Assembly: GCA_026390695.1 (NCBI GenBank)
Contig: JAPLFL010000104.1
Location: forward strand, 1-64,000
Direction: 5' to 3'
Length of the DNA stretch: 64,000 bases
Source: Candidatus Kapaibacterium sp.
Lineage (GTDB): Bacteria > Bacteroidota > Ignavibacteria > Kapaibacteriales > UBA2268
The notes beneath the pieces were generated by a model that ran no database searches, was not told the origin of the DNA, and worked only from the letters and a program-made list of their open reading frames with translations. Positions 45,634-54,600 of this stretch are shown piece by piece. The first letter of the stretch is position 1. Every line of letters begins with the position of its first letter. The position numbers were made by a program, and so were the translations under genes.

Positions 45634-45987
45634 CTACCATGGTATGTTAACAGGTGTGCTTTTATTTGTTAGTTCTTTAAGTTTAATTTTGGGATTCAGT
45701 TTGTCGTTCAGATAGTTAGCTACTCCTTCTATTTTAAAAGTAGAGAGTTCAACCCAAGTGCAATAAAGCCCGTAATGTGTGAAGGCAGTTATAGCAATAT
45801 TTTTTCTTGCTTTTTTTAGTTCCTCAGCTATATTTCCGGTTCCGACATTTACAACATTTTTGATTCCGTTATTTTCATGCCATATAACGAAAACTCCCTT
45901 TAAATTTTTAAATACATCATGATTCAAGTCGAGTTTATCAAACATGCACCAGATTCCTCCTTTACATCTAAACCAATCAACTTCCAT
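45634..45987 (-). CDS. Uncharacterised small protein
   Basis: 117 residues from the ATG at 45987. An in-frame start at 46065 lies upstream of the predicted transcription start near 46017, so it is rejected. The sequence opens MEVDWFRCKGGIWCMFDKLDL and contains GVFVIWHENNGIKNVVNVGTGNIAEELKKAR and YCTWVELSTFKIEGVANYLND. The pattern of an IWH strand, a VGTG-type turn and a helix resembles some small GIY-YIG-like proteins, but catalytic residues are not secure, so I do not assign nuclease activity. Monocistronic, between the convergent ribD and the divergent engB. Confidence 0.6.
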   Translation of the reverse strand: MEVDWFRCKGGIWCMFDKLDLNHDVFKNLKGVFVIWHENNGIKNVVNVGTGNIAEELKKARKNIAITAFTHYGLYCTWVELSTFKIEGVANYLNDKLNPKIKLKELTNKSTPVNIPW

Positions 45988-46023
45988 AATACAATCTTTA
46001 AATATATTAAAAATATTTTCATT

Positions 46024-46054
46024 CAAATTTAATAATTTAATTGAATAAATCAAA
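46024..46054 (-). promoter_or_regulatory. Bacteroidota-type promoter for the small protein gene
   Basis: On the minus strand TTTG (46054-46051) and TAAATTTG (46031-46024) are 19 nt apart. The predicted start near 46017 lies 30 nt before the ATG at 45987, which decides the gene start. Confidence 0.75.
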
Positions 46055-46141
46055 ACAAAAAACACTCATCACAAAAATTATTCGTCTATTTATTCTATTT
46101 TTAGTTTCATTTTCATATTTTAAAATTATTTTAGGCATCGT

Positions 46142-46732
46142 TTGAAAATATTTACAGTCAATTTTATTACCGGCGCAGCACAATCAAATCAGTTCCCAGA
46201 TGAGAAACTACCAGAAATTGCGTTTTCAGGTCGTTCCAACGTCGGAAAATCATCTTTGCTTAATAACATTGCCCTAAATAAAAACATTGCTAAAATCAGC
46301 TCTTCTCCCGGAAAAACAAGACAAATTAATTTTTTCAATGTGGATAACAAATGGAGGATGGTTGATTTACCGGGTTTTGGATATGCAGCAGTTTCTAAGA
46401 TAGAACGAGAAAAGTTTGAAAAGCTGAATCTTGAATATTTAAAAGGGAGAAAATTCCTGAAATTAGTATGTATTCTTTCAGACAGCCGCCATGATCCTCA
46501 GAAAATTGAATTATCTCTAATAGAACAATCTGAAATTTTGAAAGTTCCATATTTGATAATTTTAACAAAATGCGATAAAATTACAAACAGACTAATAAAT
46601 GAACGTAAAGAACAATGGGAGCAGATTTTATCAGCATGTTCATTTCATCGGGGGCTGATTCCATACTCGGTTGAAACTAATCTCGGAAGAAAGGAACTTG
46701 TTACATTAATTCTTTCGGAACTGACCAACTAA
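46142..46732 (+). CDS. engB: Ribosome-biogenesis GTPase EngB/YsxC
   Basis: 196 residues of the EngB (YihA/YsxC) family, a TrmE-Era-type GTPase needed for large ribosomal subunit assembly. G1 is GRSNVGKSSL (about 30-39), G3 is DLPGFG (about 79-84) and G4 is TKCD (about 145-148). A TTG start at 46142 is used, with AGG about 8 bases upstream; there is no nearby in-frame ATG. Its 3' end overlaps the convergent secreted-protein gene by 4 bp. Confidence 0.94.
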   Translation: MKIFTVNFITGAAQSNQFPDEKLPEIAFSGRSNVGKSSLLNNIALNKNIAKISSSPGKTRQINFFNVDNKWRMVDLPGFGYAAVSKIEREKFEKLNLEYLKGRKFLKLVCILSDSRHDPQKIELSLIEQSEILKVPYLIILTKCDKITNRLINERKEQWEQILSACSFHRGLIPYSVETNLGRKELVTLILSELTN

Positions 46733-48039
46733 TCTACTTTGATGAATGAAACTATCTCTGTCCTTCTTCCAATATTTAACTTTAAATAATAAGTCCCGGA
46801 ACATAAATTTATTTTTTTTAAATCAAGATTAAGAATAGTTTCACCAGTATAAAAAAATGAACTATTCTCAAAGAGTTTATTCATATTCAAATCATATATA
46901 GAATAAATTACATTTGACGAATTTGGGATAAAAAAAGTTATATTGATAATATCAGTGCAAGGATTTGGAAATACAACGAAGTCATTTTTCGGCTGATTTT
47001 CTGACACATTTTCCACAATATTGTAAAAATAAATTGTTAGATTGTTATTAATCAGACTGTCAGCACTGTCAGCAATTTGATAAAGTTCTCTTTGAATCTG
47101 CCTGAAACTGTTATAATTGTAAAAATGTTTATTTTGTAGTTGAAAGTAGCTACCGTTCCATTTGTTCATGGATAATTCACTTAACAAATCGTCCGTATAT
47201 TTATAATCCCATAAATATTGAAAGATAAATATAGATTTTACAGAATCATATCCTGACTTAATAACTTTGATCAGATTTTTATTTGAATCATATTTTTGAT
47301 CATATTTATTTTCAGGGACCCATTTTAAATTAAAATTATAATTGACCAACTGCATTGAAAGCGAATCTGAGTTATATGTATATTCAGTATATCTCGAAGA
47401 TTTCCAATTAGAGCCGTCGAAAAATTCTATCAGATTTTTATTTAAACTATCAACTAAATTATATGTATATGTATATCTTTTTGAGTCATACCATGAGTTT
47501 GAGAGCCAATCAGAATTTATTGTCTGTGTAATTTTATGAGTTAATGAATAATTATTTCGGATAAGAGAATTATTAACCCAATTATTGTTAATCCCAATCT
47601 CAGTCAACACTTCGATAATTGAATTATGGATATTATAAATATAGGTTTTCCTGATACTTTTGAGCCAATCCTGATTAATAAAAGAGAAATACTCTTCGGA
47701 TTTTAATGATTTGTCAGAATAATAAGAATAAGCAGCAGAGTCGCTTTTAATCCATTGGTCGTTAATTTTCAAAAAGACCAAATCTGCACTGAGATTACCC
47801 TGACTATCATAAATATGTTGGGTACGAACAGGTATTGCAGATACATCATTATAAACTTTATAATTTTCCTCAATCATTTGAAAAAAATTATTAAAACTAA
47901 ACTCTGTACTATTTTCAATAGACCAGTCGTTATTTTTCCAAGAGTAGCTTTCTACTTTAGTAAGATTGCATATAAAGTCAGACTGAGCATAACTAAAGCT
48001 CAAAATGAATATTATCAGAACAATTTTAAAAATATCCAT
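46729..48039 (-). CDS. Secreted YD/RHS-like repeat protein with T9SS sorting domain
   Basis: About 436 residues from the ATG at 48039 (in-frame TTG at 48045). Signal peptide to about residue 18 (FILSFSYAQS). The body has repeated segments of the type Y-x-Y-x-x-x-D-S-L-x-x-N-L-x-x-x-F-D-G-S-N-W-K-x-S-x-x-x-x-Y-x-Y, which resemble tyrosine/aspartate-rich repeats. The last about 80 residues (DFVVFPNPCTDIINITFF ... GTYYLKLNIGRRTEIVSFIK) are a T9SS sorting domain. It starts 31 bp after the dnaN stop and may be read through from dnaN. Function unknown. Confidence 0.8.
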   Translation of the reverse strand: MDIFKIVLIIFILSFSYAQSDFICNLTKVESYSWKNNDWSIENSTEFSFNNFFQMIEENYKVYNDVSAIPVRTQHIYDSQGNLSADLVFLKINDQWIKSDSAAYSYYSDKSLKSEEYFSFINQDWLKSIRKTYIYNIHNSIIEVLTEIGINNNWVNNSLIRNNYSLTHKITQTINSDWLSNSWYDSKRYTYTYNLVDSLNKNLIEFFDGSNWKSSRYTEYTYNSDSLSMQLVNYNFNLKWVPENKYDQKYDSNKNLIKVIKSGYDSVKSIFIFQYLWDYKYTDDLLSELSMNKWNGSYFQLQNKHFYNYNSFRQIQRELYQIADSADSLINNNLTIYFYNIVENVSENQPKNDFVVFPNPCTDIINITFFIPNSSNVIYSIYDLNMNKLFENSSFFYTGETILNLDLKKINLCSGTYYLKLNIGRRTEIVSFIKVD

Positions 48040-48070
48040 TCTCAAAAAACTTTTATTTAAATCAAATAAT

Positions 48071-49252
48071 CTATATTCTTACAGGCATAATCAGCATTAC
48101 CAAATCGTCTGAATCCCCATTCGGGATTAGTAAGGCTGGCTTTGTCGGTTCAGAAAAAGTTAAAATTGCTTGATTATCTCTAATACCCTGAATTTCGATA
48201 TGAGAAAAAGCATCTTCAATATATTTATAATTAAATCCGATTTCAAAACGCGGATATGGGAATTCACAGGCTAATTGCTCTTTTGCCGATGTACCACTAT
48301 CTTCATCTTCACCGGTTATTGTAAGTTGATTATCATCAAAAATAAATTGTACTTGTTTGGATTTTTCATTAGCCATTATAGCAGCACGTTTAATAGCTGA
48401 TAAAACGGCACCGTAATCCACAGTAGCTCTAATTGGATTATCTTTTGGCAAAACAGATTCATAAGGTGGGAATTTTTCATTGATGATTCGAGATACAATA
48501 AGTGTCTCTCCGCCAATCTCAAAACGGACATGAGTAATCTTACCTCTTCTTTCAAGAAAAGCCATAAAGACATCATTATCGAGTTTTTTGAGCAAATCGA
48601 CAGTTCTTGCCGGAATAATCACATCTAATTGTTCAGGAAAATTCAACTGTGCAGAATTTATAGTATATTTCACTAATCTATAACTATCAGTTGCGACTGA
48701 ATGGATGCGATTTCCACGGAATTGGAAAAGAACACCTGTCATAGCGGGACGATATTCATCAGTAGAAACTGCAAATGTTGTTTTATTGGCAATACGCATC
48801 AAATCAGCTTTTGCAAAGAATGCCTTATTAGGATTTGAATTATCAGAAAATGTAGTGAATTCATATTTATTATCTTCTTCAAACAATTCAGGAATATCAA
48901 GATATTCCTGTGGGTCAATTCCTTTGATAACATAGCGACCACTGGGAGTTTTAAGAATTATCTCGTAATTATCAAGATTTGCTTCAAATTTAATTTCTCC
49001 TTCGTTACCGAGAGCACGGATAATTTCATTCAAACGTCGCCCTGGCACCAGAATTTCCCCCTCACTCTCGGTTGCAACAAAAATAACAGACATAATTGTA
49101 ACTTCCTGATCAGTTGCTATGACCTGGAGTTTTCCGTTTTTTACGGAAAAGTGCAAATGCTCTAAAACAGGTAGAGTCGATTTTGGAGGTATGACAGGTA
49201 AGGTTTTCTGTAATAATTTTGAAAATTCACTGATTGAGACTGTAAATATCAT
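48071..49252 (-). CDS. dnaN: DNA polymerase III beta sliding clamp
   Basis: 393 residues. The beta clamp forms a ring dimer that tethers the replicative polymerase. The three-repeat clamp fold is evident: KTLPVIPPKSTLPVLEHLHFSV, then the RPAMTGVLFQF and KLDNDVFMAFLERRGKITHVRFEIGGETLIVSRI segments, ending in the typical L-I-M-P-V-R-I C-terminus. It is separated from any dnaA or recF; neighbours are psd (divergent) and a secreted-protein gene. There is therefore no sign of the chromosome origin here. Confidence 0.96.
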   Translation of the reverse strand: MIFTVSISEFSKLLQKTLPVIPPKSTLPVLEHLHFSVKNGKLQVIATDQEVTIMSVIFVATESEGEILVPGRRLNEIIRALGNEGEIKFEANLDNYEIILKTPSGRYVIKGIDPQEYLDIPELFEEDNKYEFTTFSDNSNPNKAFFAKADLMRIANKTTFAVSTDEYRPAMTGVLFQFRGNRIHSVATDSYRLVKYTINSAQLNFPEQLDVIIPARTVDLLKKLDNDVFMAFLERRGKITHVRFEIGGETLIVSRIINEKFPPYESVLPKDNPIRATVDYGAVLSAIKRAAIMANEKSKQVQFIFDDNQLTITGEDEDSGTSAKEQLACEFPYPRFEIGFNYKYIEDAFSHIEIQGIRDNQAILTFSEPTKPALLIPNGDSDDLVMLIMPVRI

Positions 49253-49372
49253 TATTTTTCCTTTTTATTTATGCTATTTTAAAACTATTTCTTATTTTTC
49301 ATTTTGAAACTTCATCAGATATACAAGTTAATAAATTAAGAATGAATCTACAAAATAAAATTAAGGAAAATT

Positions 49373-50032
49373 ATGCTAACAAAATATGGTACTGATAATA
49401 TTTTAGTGATGCTCTTGGTAAGTTTTGTTTTAATGGGATTGGGTCTGTTTGTTTTCAGGCAATTTCCTGCATATATCTTTTTAGGATTAGGTTTAATTAT
49501 TTTTATATTTACAATTTGGTTTTTTCGTGATCCAGACCGTAAACTACCCACAGAAGCCGAAACAAACCCTGCATTGATAATAGCACCTGCCGATGGAAAA
49601 ATTGTAGAAATTAAGGATGTTGAAGAAAATTTATTTCTACATTCTAAAGCAAAACAGATTAGCATTTTTCTTTCACCATTAGACGTACATGTGAATAGAA
49701 TACCTTTTGGAGGGACTGTAAAGTTTTTTAGTTACAATCCGGGAGATTATTTAGTTGCATATCATCCTAAATCTTCAGAGTTAAATGAACAGACCCGTAT
49801 AGGAGTTGAAAATAAAGTTGGAAAAATATTTTTCAAACAAATAACCGGAATATTAGCCAGACGCATTGTTTGGGATATTAAAATCGGGGATACGGTTGCT
49901 ATAGGACAGCGTTTTGGTATGATGAAATTTGGTTCGCGTATGGACATTATGGTTCCTCTGGAAGTCAAAATTTTCGTTAATAAAGGAGATCGTGTAGTAG
50001 CAGGTGAAAGCATTATTGGTTCTTATTATTAA
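49373..50032 (+). CDS. psd: Phosphatidylserine decarboxylase (short PSD-A type)
   Basis: 219 residues. It is a pyruvoyl enzyme converting phosphatidylserine to phosphatidylethanolamine. Two hydrophobic segments near the N-terminus (about 10-50) anchor it in the membrane. LSPLDVHVNRIPFGG carries conserved active-site residues. The self-cleavage site is the GS in MKFGSRMDIMVP near residues 184-185. AAGG precedes the ATG. The usual partner pssA is not adjacent; an ECF sigma gene follows after 19 bp and may be co-transcribed. Confidence 0.93.
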   Translation: MLTKYGTDNILVMLLVSFVLMGLGLFVFRQFPAYIFLGLGLIIFIFTIWFFRDPDRKLPTEAETNPALIIAPADGKIVEIKDVEENLFLHSKAKQISIFLSPLDVHVNRIPFGGTVKFFSYNPGDYLVAYHPKSSELNEQTRIGVENKVGKIFFKQITGILARRIVWDIKIGDTVAIGQRFGMMKFGSRMDIMVPLEVKIFVNKGDRVVAGESIIGSYY

Positions 50033-50051
50033 AAAATACTTATTTTTGTAA

Positions 50052-50681
50052 ATGATTGCAAACAAAATCGATAAAGCAGAACAAATTAAAATATCAAATG
50101 AACAGGATTATGCTGCTGTACGTTTAGTTTTAGAAGGCGATAACTCTGCATTTCAAATTTTACAAAAGAAATACAAAAGAATTCTGGCTTCGCTTATTCG
50201 TAAGATGGTTCGTGACGAAGATGATATTGAAGATTTGCTACAAGAAACCTTCATCAAAGCATACAGATCATTACATACATTTCAGTTCGGTTACTCATTT
50301 TCTTCATGGCTTTATCGTGTAGCTTCAAATAACTGCATTGATTTTTTGCGAAAAAAACGGTTCCAGACAATTTCAATCGACCAAACACTTGATCCAACGG
50401 GCGAAGAAGATACTACTTATGAGATTCGTGACGAATCATATCAGCCGGATTTAAACTACATGAATGAAGAACGAAAGAATGTCCTGATGCGGGCAATCGA
50501 GAATCTTCCTGAAAACTACCGCATAATAATCAAACTACGTCATGAAGAAGATATGGATTATAATCAAATTGGTGAAGCACTAAATCTTCCGATTGGCACT
50601 GTGAAAGCACACATTTTCAGAGCGAGAAAAATTCTGTTGGCTAATCTACAGAGCCAGAGCTATCTGTTTCAGGAGGATTGA
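50052..50681 (+). CDS. ECF/RpoE-like sigma factor
   Basis: 209 residues. Region 2 at about 28-100 (FQILQKKYKRILASLIRKMV, DLLQETFIKAYRSL, FSSWLYRVASNNCIDFLRKKR). Region 4 at about 145-198 (LPENYRIIIKLRHEEDMDYNQIGEALNLPIGTVKAHIFRARKILL). The linker holds an acidic segment. No anti-sigma gene follows on the plus strand; instead a small broken frame lies opposite its 3' end. TATTTTTG at 50041-50048 is too close to the ATG to be a normal -7 box, so transcription probably comes from upstream of psd. Confidence 0.93.
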   Translation: MIANKIDKAEQIKISNEQDYAAVRLVLEGDNSAFQILQKKYKRILASLIRKMVRDEDDIEDLLQETFIKAYRSLHTFQFGYSFSSWLYRVASNNCIDFLRKKRFQTISIDQTLDPTGEEDTTYEIRDESYQPDLNYMNEERKNVLMRAIENLPENYRIIIKLRHEEDMDYNQIGEALNLPIGTVKAHIFRARKILLANLQSQSYLFQED

Positions 50682-50825
50682 GAATTAATTTTTCGATCAC
50701 ATCGACAAACACAAGCATATCTTCGTAATAACTCTCTACGTCAGCCTTTTGAAATTCAACAAAGTCCTCATAATCATTTTCTTGATGTTTATCAAAAGTG
50801 TCTTTTTAAATTCTTCCCAATTCAT
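50641..50825 (-). pseudogene. Small gene broken by a one-base frameshift
   Basis: From ATG 50825 the frame reads MNWEEFK and then, after a run of five A on the gene strand (50807-50803), continues only if one base is added: DTFDKHQENDYEDFVEFQKA, and on to a TAG at 50643-50641. The restored product would have 61 residues and be acidic, and it would overlap the sigma-factor 3' end by 41 bp in antisense. No family is recognised. A lost A in the homopolymer, or a sequencing error, explains the break. Confidence 0.45.
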
Positions 50826-50924
50826 TCTTAACAATCCCGGTACGAATAAAATTGAAATTAAACCATCCCTTCAATTGTTTATACTTCGAAGTTGAGAAAT
50901 TAAACTAACCCAGATTAAATAGTA

Positions 50925-50996
50925 GGGTCACGGCTTGCCGTGCCCTCTTTGTTTAAGATATATCTTTGTAGTGGCGGGTTCTGAACCCGCCACTAC
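50925..50996. repeat. Pair of strong GC-rich hairpins
   Basis: First hairpin 50925-50945: GGG-T-CACGGC pairs with GCCGTG-CCC across TT. Second hairpin 50968-50996: GTAGTGGCGGGTTC (50968-50981) pairs perfectly with 50983-50996 around a single T. These stand out in AT-rich DNA and are not followed by T-runs on either strand. They look like dispersed palindromic repeats rather than terminators. They lie in the 504-bp region between the sigma factor and the nucleotidyltransferase; apart from two gene remnants I see nothing else there. Confidence 0.7.
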
Positions 50997-51088
50997 TGAT
51001 ATTATCAATTGAATATTTTTTCTATTGAATTATTTGGGTTGAACTGAGAGTGCTGAAACAATATGGAATACAGAGAAATAAATTCGAT

Positions 51089-51199
51089 TTAATGCATTTT
51101 CGTGCGATTATTCTCCAAAGCTAATTTTGCATCTTCAATTGTATCCTTAGCCTTTTGAATTCTATAATCGACCAAAGTTTGTTTATCAAGCTGCTTCAT
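51089..51199 (-). pseudogene. Truncated HEPN-domain antitoxin/toxin partner
   Basis: The frame starts at ATG 51199, overlapping the nucleotidyltransferase 3' end by 14 bp, and reads about MKQLDKQTLVDYRIQKAKDT with EDAKLALENNR following, then stops after 36 residues. This matches only the first helix of HEPN-domain proteins, which run about 110-140 residues and include the R-x-x-x-x-H catalytic motif. The rest is absent; the sequence beyond holds hairpins and no recognisable HEPN part. Confidence 0.65.
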
Positions 51200-51512
51200 A
51201 AAAAATTCCTTCATACTTGATATTCTCTCTGAGTGGTGTTATTGGCTCAGTAAGATCAATATTATTTAGGAAAGGATTATCAATTATCACATTATATTTA
51301 ATCATCAATGTGAAAATAATATTCCTAACTTCTCTTTTAAGTTTTTCTTTTAAATTTCGATTAAAAATAATAGCCAAATCATAATCAGAATCTTCTCTAA
51401 AATCGCCACGGGCGCGGGATCCAAAAAGATAAATACCACGGAAATCCGGATATTTCTGCTTTATTTCATCTATTAGTTCGTGAATTATCTTTTCAGTTTT
51501 CTCTTCAACCAT
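51186..51512 (-). CDS. MNT-type nucleotidyltransferase (HEPN/MNT pair)
   Basis: About 108 residues from ATG 51512; ATG 51536 is an alternative. It has the minimal nucleotidyltransferase signature G31-S32-R-A-R-G-D with D43 and D45 in SDYDLAIIF, the metal-binding pair. In HEPN/MNT modules this protein adds AMP groups to the HEPN ribonuclease and so acts as the antitoxin. The neighbouring HEPN frame is truncated, so the pair is probably dead or a relic, although the MNT itself looks intact. Confidence 0.85.
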   Translation of the reverse strand: MVEEKTEKIIHELIDEIKQKYPDFRGIYLFGSRARGDFREDSDYDLAIIFNRNLKEKLKREVRNIIFTLMIKYNVIIDNPFLNNIDLTEPITPLRENIKYEGIFYEAA

Positions 51513-51649
51513 TGTTAATTTATAGAAATAATACAATTATCAATTTAAATTAAGAAAAAAAAACTAATAGTCATAATCTTATATAATTCGTAAATTAGAA
51601 TAATTTTTTAATTCATTTTAAATTGATTATTATTATTATTGGTGATGCT

Positions 51650-54600
51650 ATGAAAAAATTCCTTATATCCCTTCTAACGCTCCTGATGCCATTTATCCTA
51701 ATCGCTACACCTGTTGAAATTAAATATGACAATGGGACATCACGCACGAATTATGATAATCATATTGACCGTGAAGAATCTCTATTTCTGATGCCAGATG
51801 GGCCTTGCAATATTACTGAATTGAAGGTCTATTTCGCCGGAACAGTTGCTCAGGAAGATACGATTTATATCGTTGGGGATCCATCGGAAGGCACGGTCTC
51901 CCCTACTTTTTGGGTTTTATCTTATAATATCAAATATCCGCCAATTGTTGTTCAGTATGACGGGAAGCCGGGATGGCGCAGTTTCCCAATCAACGGTTTA
52001 CGCTCGGATGGATTGGATAGAATTTGTGTGCAGCACCGAGTTAAAGACGGTGGACCATATTTTGGTCAGGATACCAAAGGACAATCCGTTGTTCGGGGTT
52101 TTTATTGCGATACTGATGAAAATAACTCTCTCGGCGGACCTGGAGCTTATAAATTAGCAGTTGGAAATTTTATGATCAGATTAATGGTTGAATATGACCT
52201 GCCTTTTCAAAATACTTCACAACTGCCACCAGCAGCAGTTCTAACAAACGCATCAATTCGACTTGGTATTACAGATTCAAAAGCTAATCTTATCGCAAGC
52301 AGCGATGTTTCCATTGTGGACTGGAATAACGACAATTATGATGATATTGCGATTGGATCATATTTTTTTGAAAATCATAAAGACGGAACTTTTATCAATG
52401 TAAGTGCAAAATTCAATATATCAGCAGGGATGACTTCCTGGGCTGATTTTGATGGAGACGGTTTTCCAGATTGTTATGCTCTTGTTAACGGTGCTTGGCA
52501 GGAAGATAAAAAAATGATGGTTTCAGGTGATGCCATTTATAAGAATAATTCAGGTCAATCATTCTCTAAGCAGATCAGTACTAATTTATTCAAGACACCT
52601 TATCCTAATCCGTCGGATGATTTTAAACTGACAAAAAAATATATAAATGATACTATTTTTAATCCTTATAGTTGCATTACTCCTCTTTGGGGAGATTTTA
52701 ATGGTGATGGCCGTCCCGATTTGTTTCTTGCTAACAACCGGGTGGGAGTGACCGTAAATGGAAATTACTGTGAGCGGTATTTCCCTGATCAGCTCTGGTT
52801 GCAGAATAGCAGTGGACAATTTGAAAATAATTCCTTTACATCTGGTATCCTTGGTTTCGAGAAATATTCTACTGATAACGGTAGTGGATGGTTTGGCTGG
52901 GAAGACTGCTATGGAGCCTCTGCTTCGGATTATAATAAAGATGGAAAAACAGATATTTTTGTTGCAACATATAGATTGGTACGTGACAGATTGTATAGAA
53001 ACGACGGAGCTGGGAAATTCACAGATGTTGGTACTCAGACAGGAGTGTTGGGGAATCCTACCGCTGATCCTAATGCCTTTGGTCACGGAATGGGCTCTGA
53101 ATGGGCTGATATTAACAACGATGGCTTACCTGATTTAACAGTAGGAAATCTCGGCCATCCCGACTGGCGTGGCCAATGGTCAAATCCTTCGCTAATTTTT
53201 ATAAATGGTGGAGCTTCAAAGAATTTTGCATTCACAGAAAATCATCGCAATATGGGACTGAAATTTTTTGAAATGAATGCCGGAGTTTGTTGGGCTGATC
53301 TGGATTTAGACGGGAATCAGGATTTATGGCACGGGCAGATTTCTTATAATGCAGAAGGCTCACAGGGCGAACCCAAGCGTGCTGGTCACTTTTATATGAA
53401 TCAGGGTGCCCCTGATTTTAAACTTAAAGACATGACATGGTATTTCGGTGCATTGGTACACGGTCCATGGTCTGCTGCACGAATTGATTATGATAGGGAC
53501 GGAGACATTGACCTGGTGGTATGCAGTAATTTTGAAGGAGTGAAGGTTTTTAGAAATGATATGCCACATCGGGGTAAATGGATAGAACTAAAACTGAAGG
53601 GCAGTCCCAAAGATAATGTATCAACAGAATGTTTTGGTTGCAAAGCAACGATTTATTCGGGTAATCAAATGTTTTATCGTGATCTGAATGGATCTATTGC
53701 GGGTACACGTACAACACAGAATAGCTTTGACCTACATTTTGGTTTGGGGAATATTTTAAATATTGACAGTATTGTTATCAATTATCCAAACGGTCAGAAA
53801 AACCTAATCAAAAATATCGAAATGAATAATTATTATGTTATTCCGTATATGCAAAGCGCTTCTGCACCGATTCTTTGCACTCCCGCTCTGCAGGATCCTC
53901 CGAATTACTGTATGAATAAAACAATTAATAAACTTGTCTGGAATTCAGTTGCAGGAGCTGTTAAATATGAAATCCAATATTCTTTTTGTTATAATTTCAC
54001 TGGTGTTATACAAGACACATGCTTTGATTTTCATACAGTCACTGTGTTTGGAAAAGGTACTACAGAATTATCTACTACATTTACAGATCAATACAGTTAT
54101 AATTGGAGAGTACGAGCCTTTACAGCCAACGATAGTAGCAACTGGTCAACAGTTTGGTCATTCACTAATGGCAAACCCAAACCTTCGGCTCCTACTCTTG
54201 TTAGCCCTGCTAACAAAACAACCGAAGTACCTGTTACACCACAGTTAGTCTGGTTAGCAGCTTATTATCCAATCTCTGCCAAGATTAATACTGCTTATAA
54301 TGTTCAGATTTCAAAATCCAACACTTTTTCATCATTAATTGTGGATTCAACAAATATTCTTGCTCTGACAGCTAATATTGGAACAATATTAGAGCCACAG
54401 ACTACTTATTACTGGCGCTGCAGAGCAATTAATGCAGACGTTCAAGTTCAGGGTGACTGGTCAAATATTTTTTCGTTTACTACTCTAAATCTTCCATTAA
54501 AAGTAAATTTGAGTTCACCAGCTAACAATGATTCAAACATAGTTGTTCCTATTTCAGTAAAATGGCAGAGTGTAACAAACTCCAATTCATATATCGCTGA

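Noticed and set aside
45987-46065. Upstream start for the small uncharacterised protein
   Set aside because: It lies before the predicted transcription start and overlaps the promoter boxes.
48071-49252. dnaN as a marker of the replication origin
   Set aside because: No dnaA, recF or gyrB nearby and no cluster of DnaA-box-like repeats seen.
52586-53086. Long minus-strand frame inside the FG-GAP protein gene
   Set aside because: It is antisense to the calcium-loop repeats, which are clearly the coding strand.
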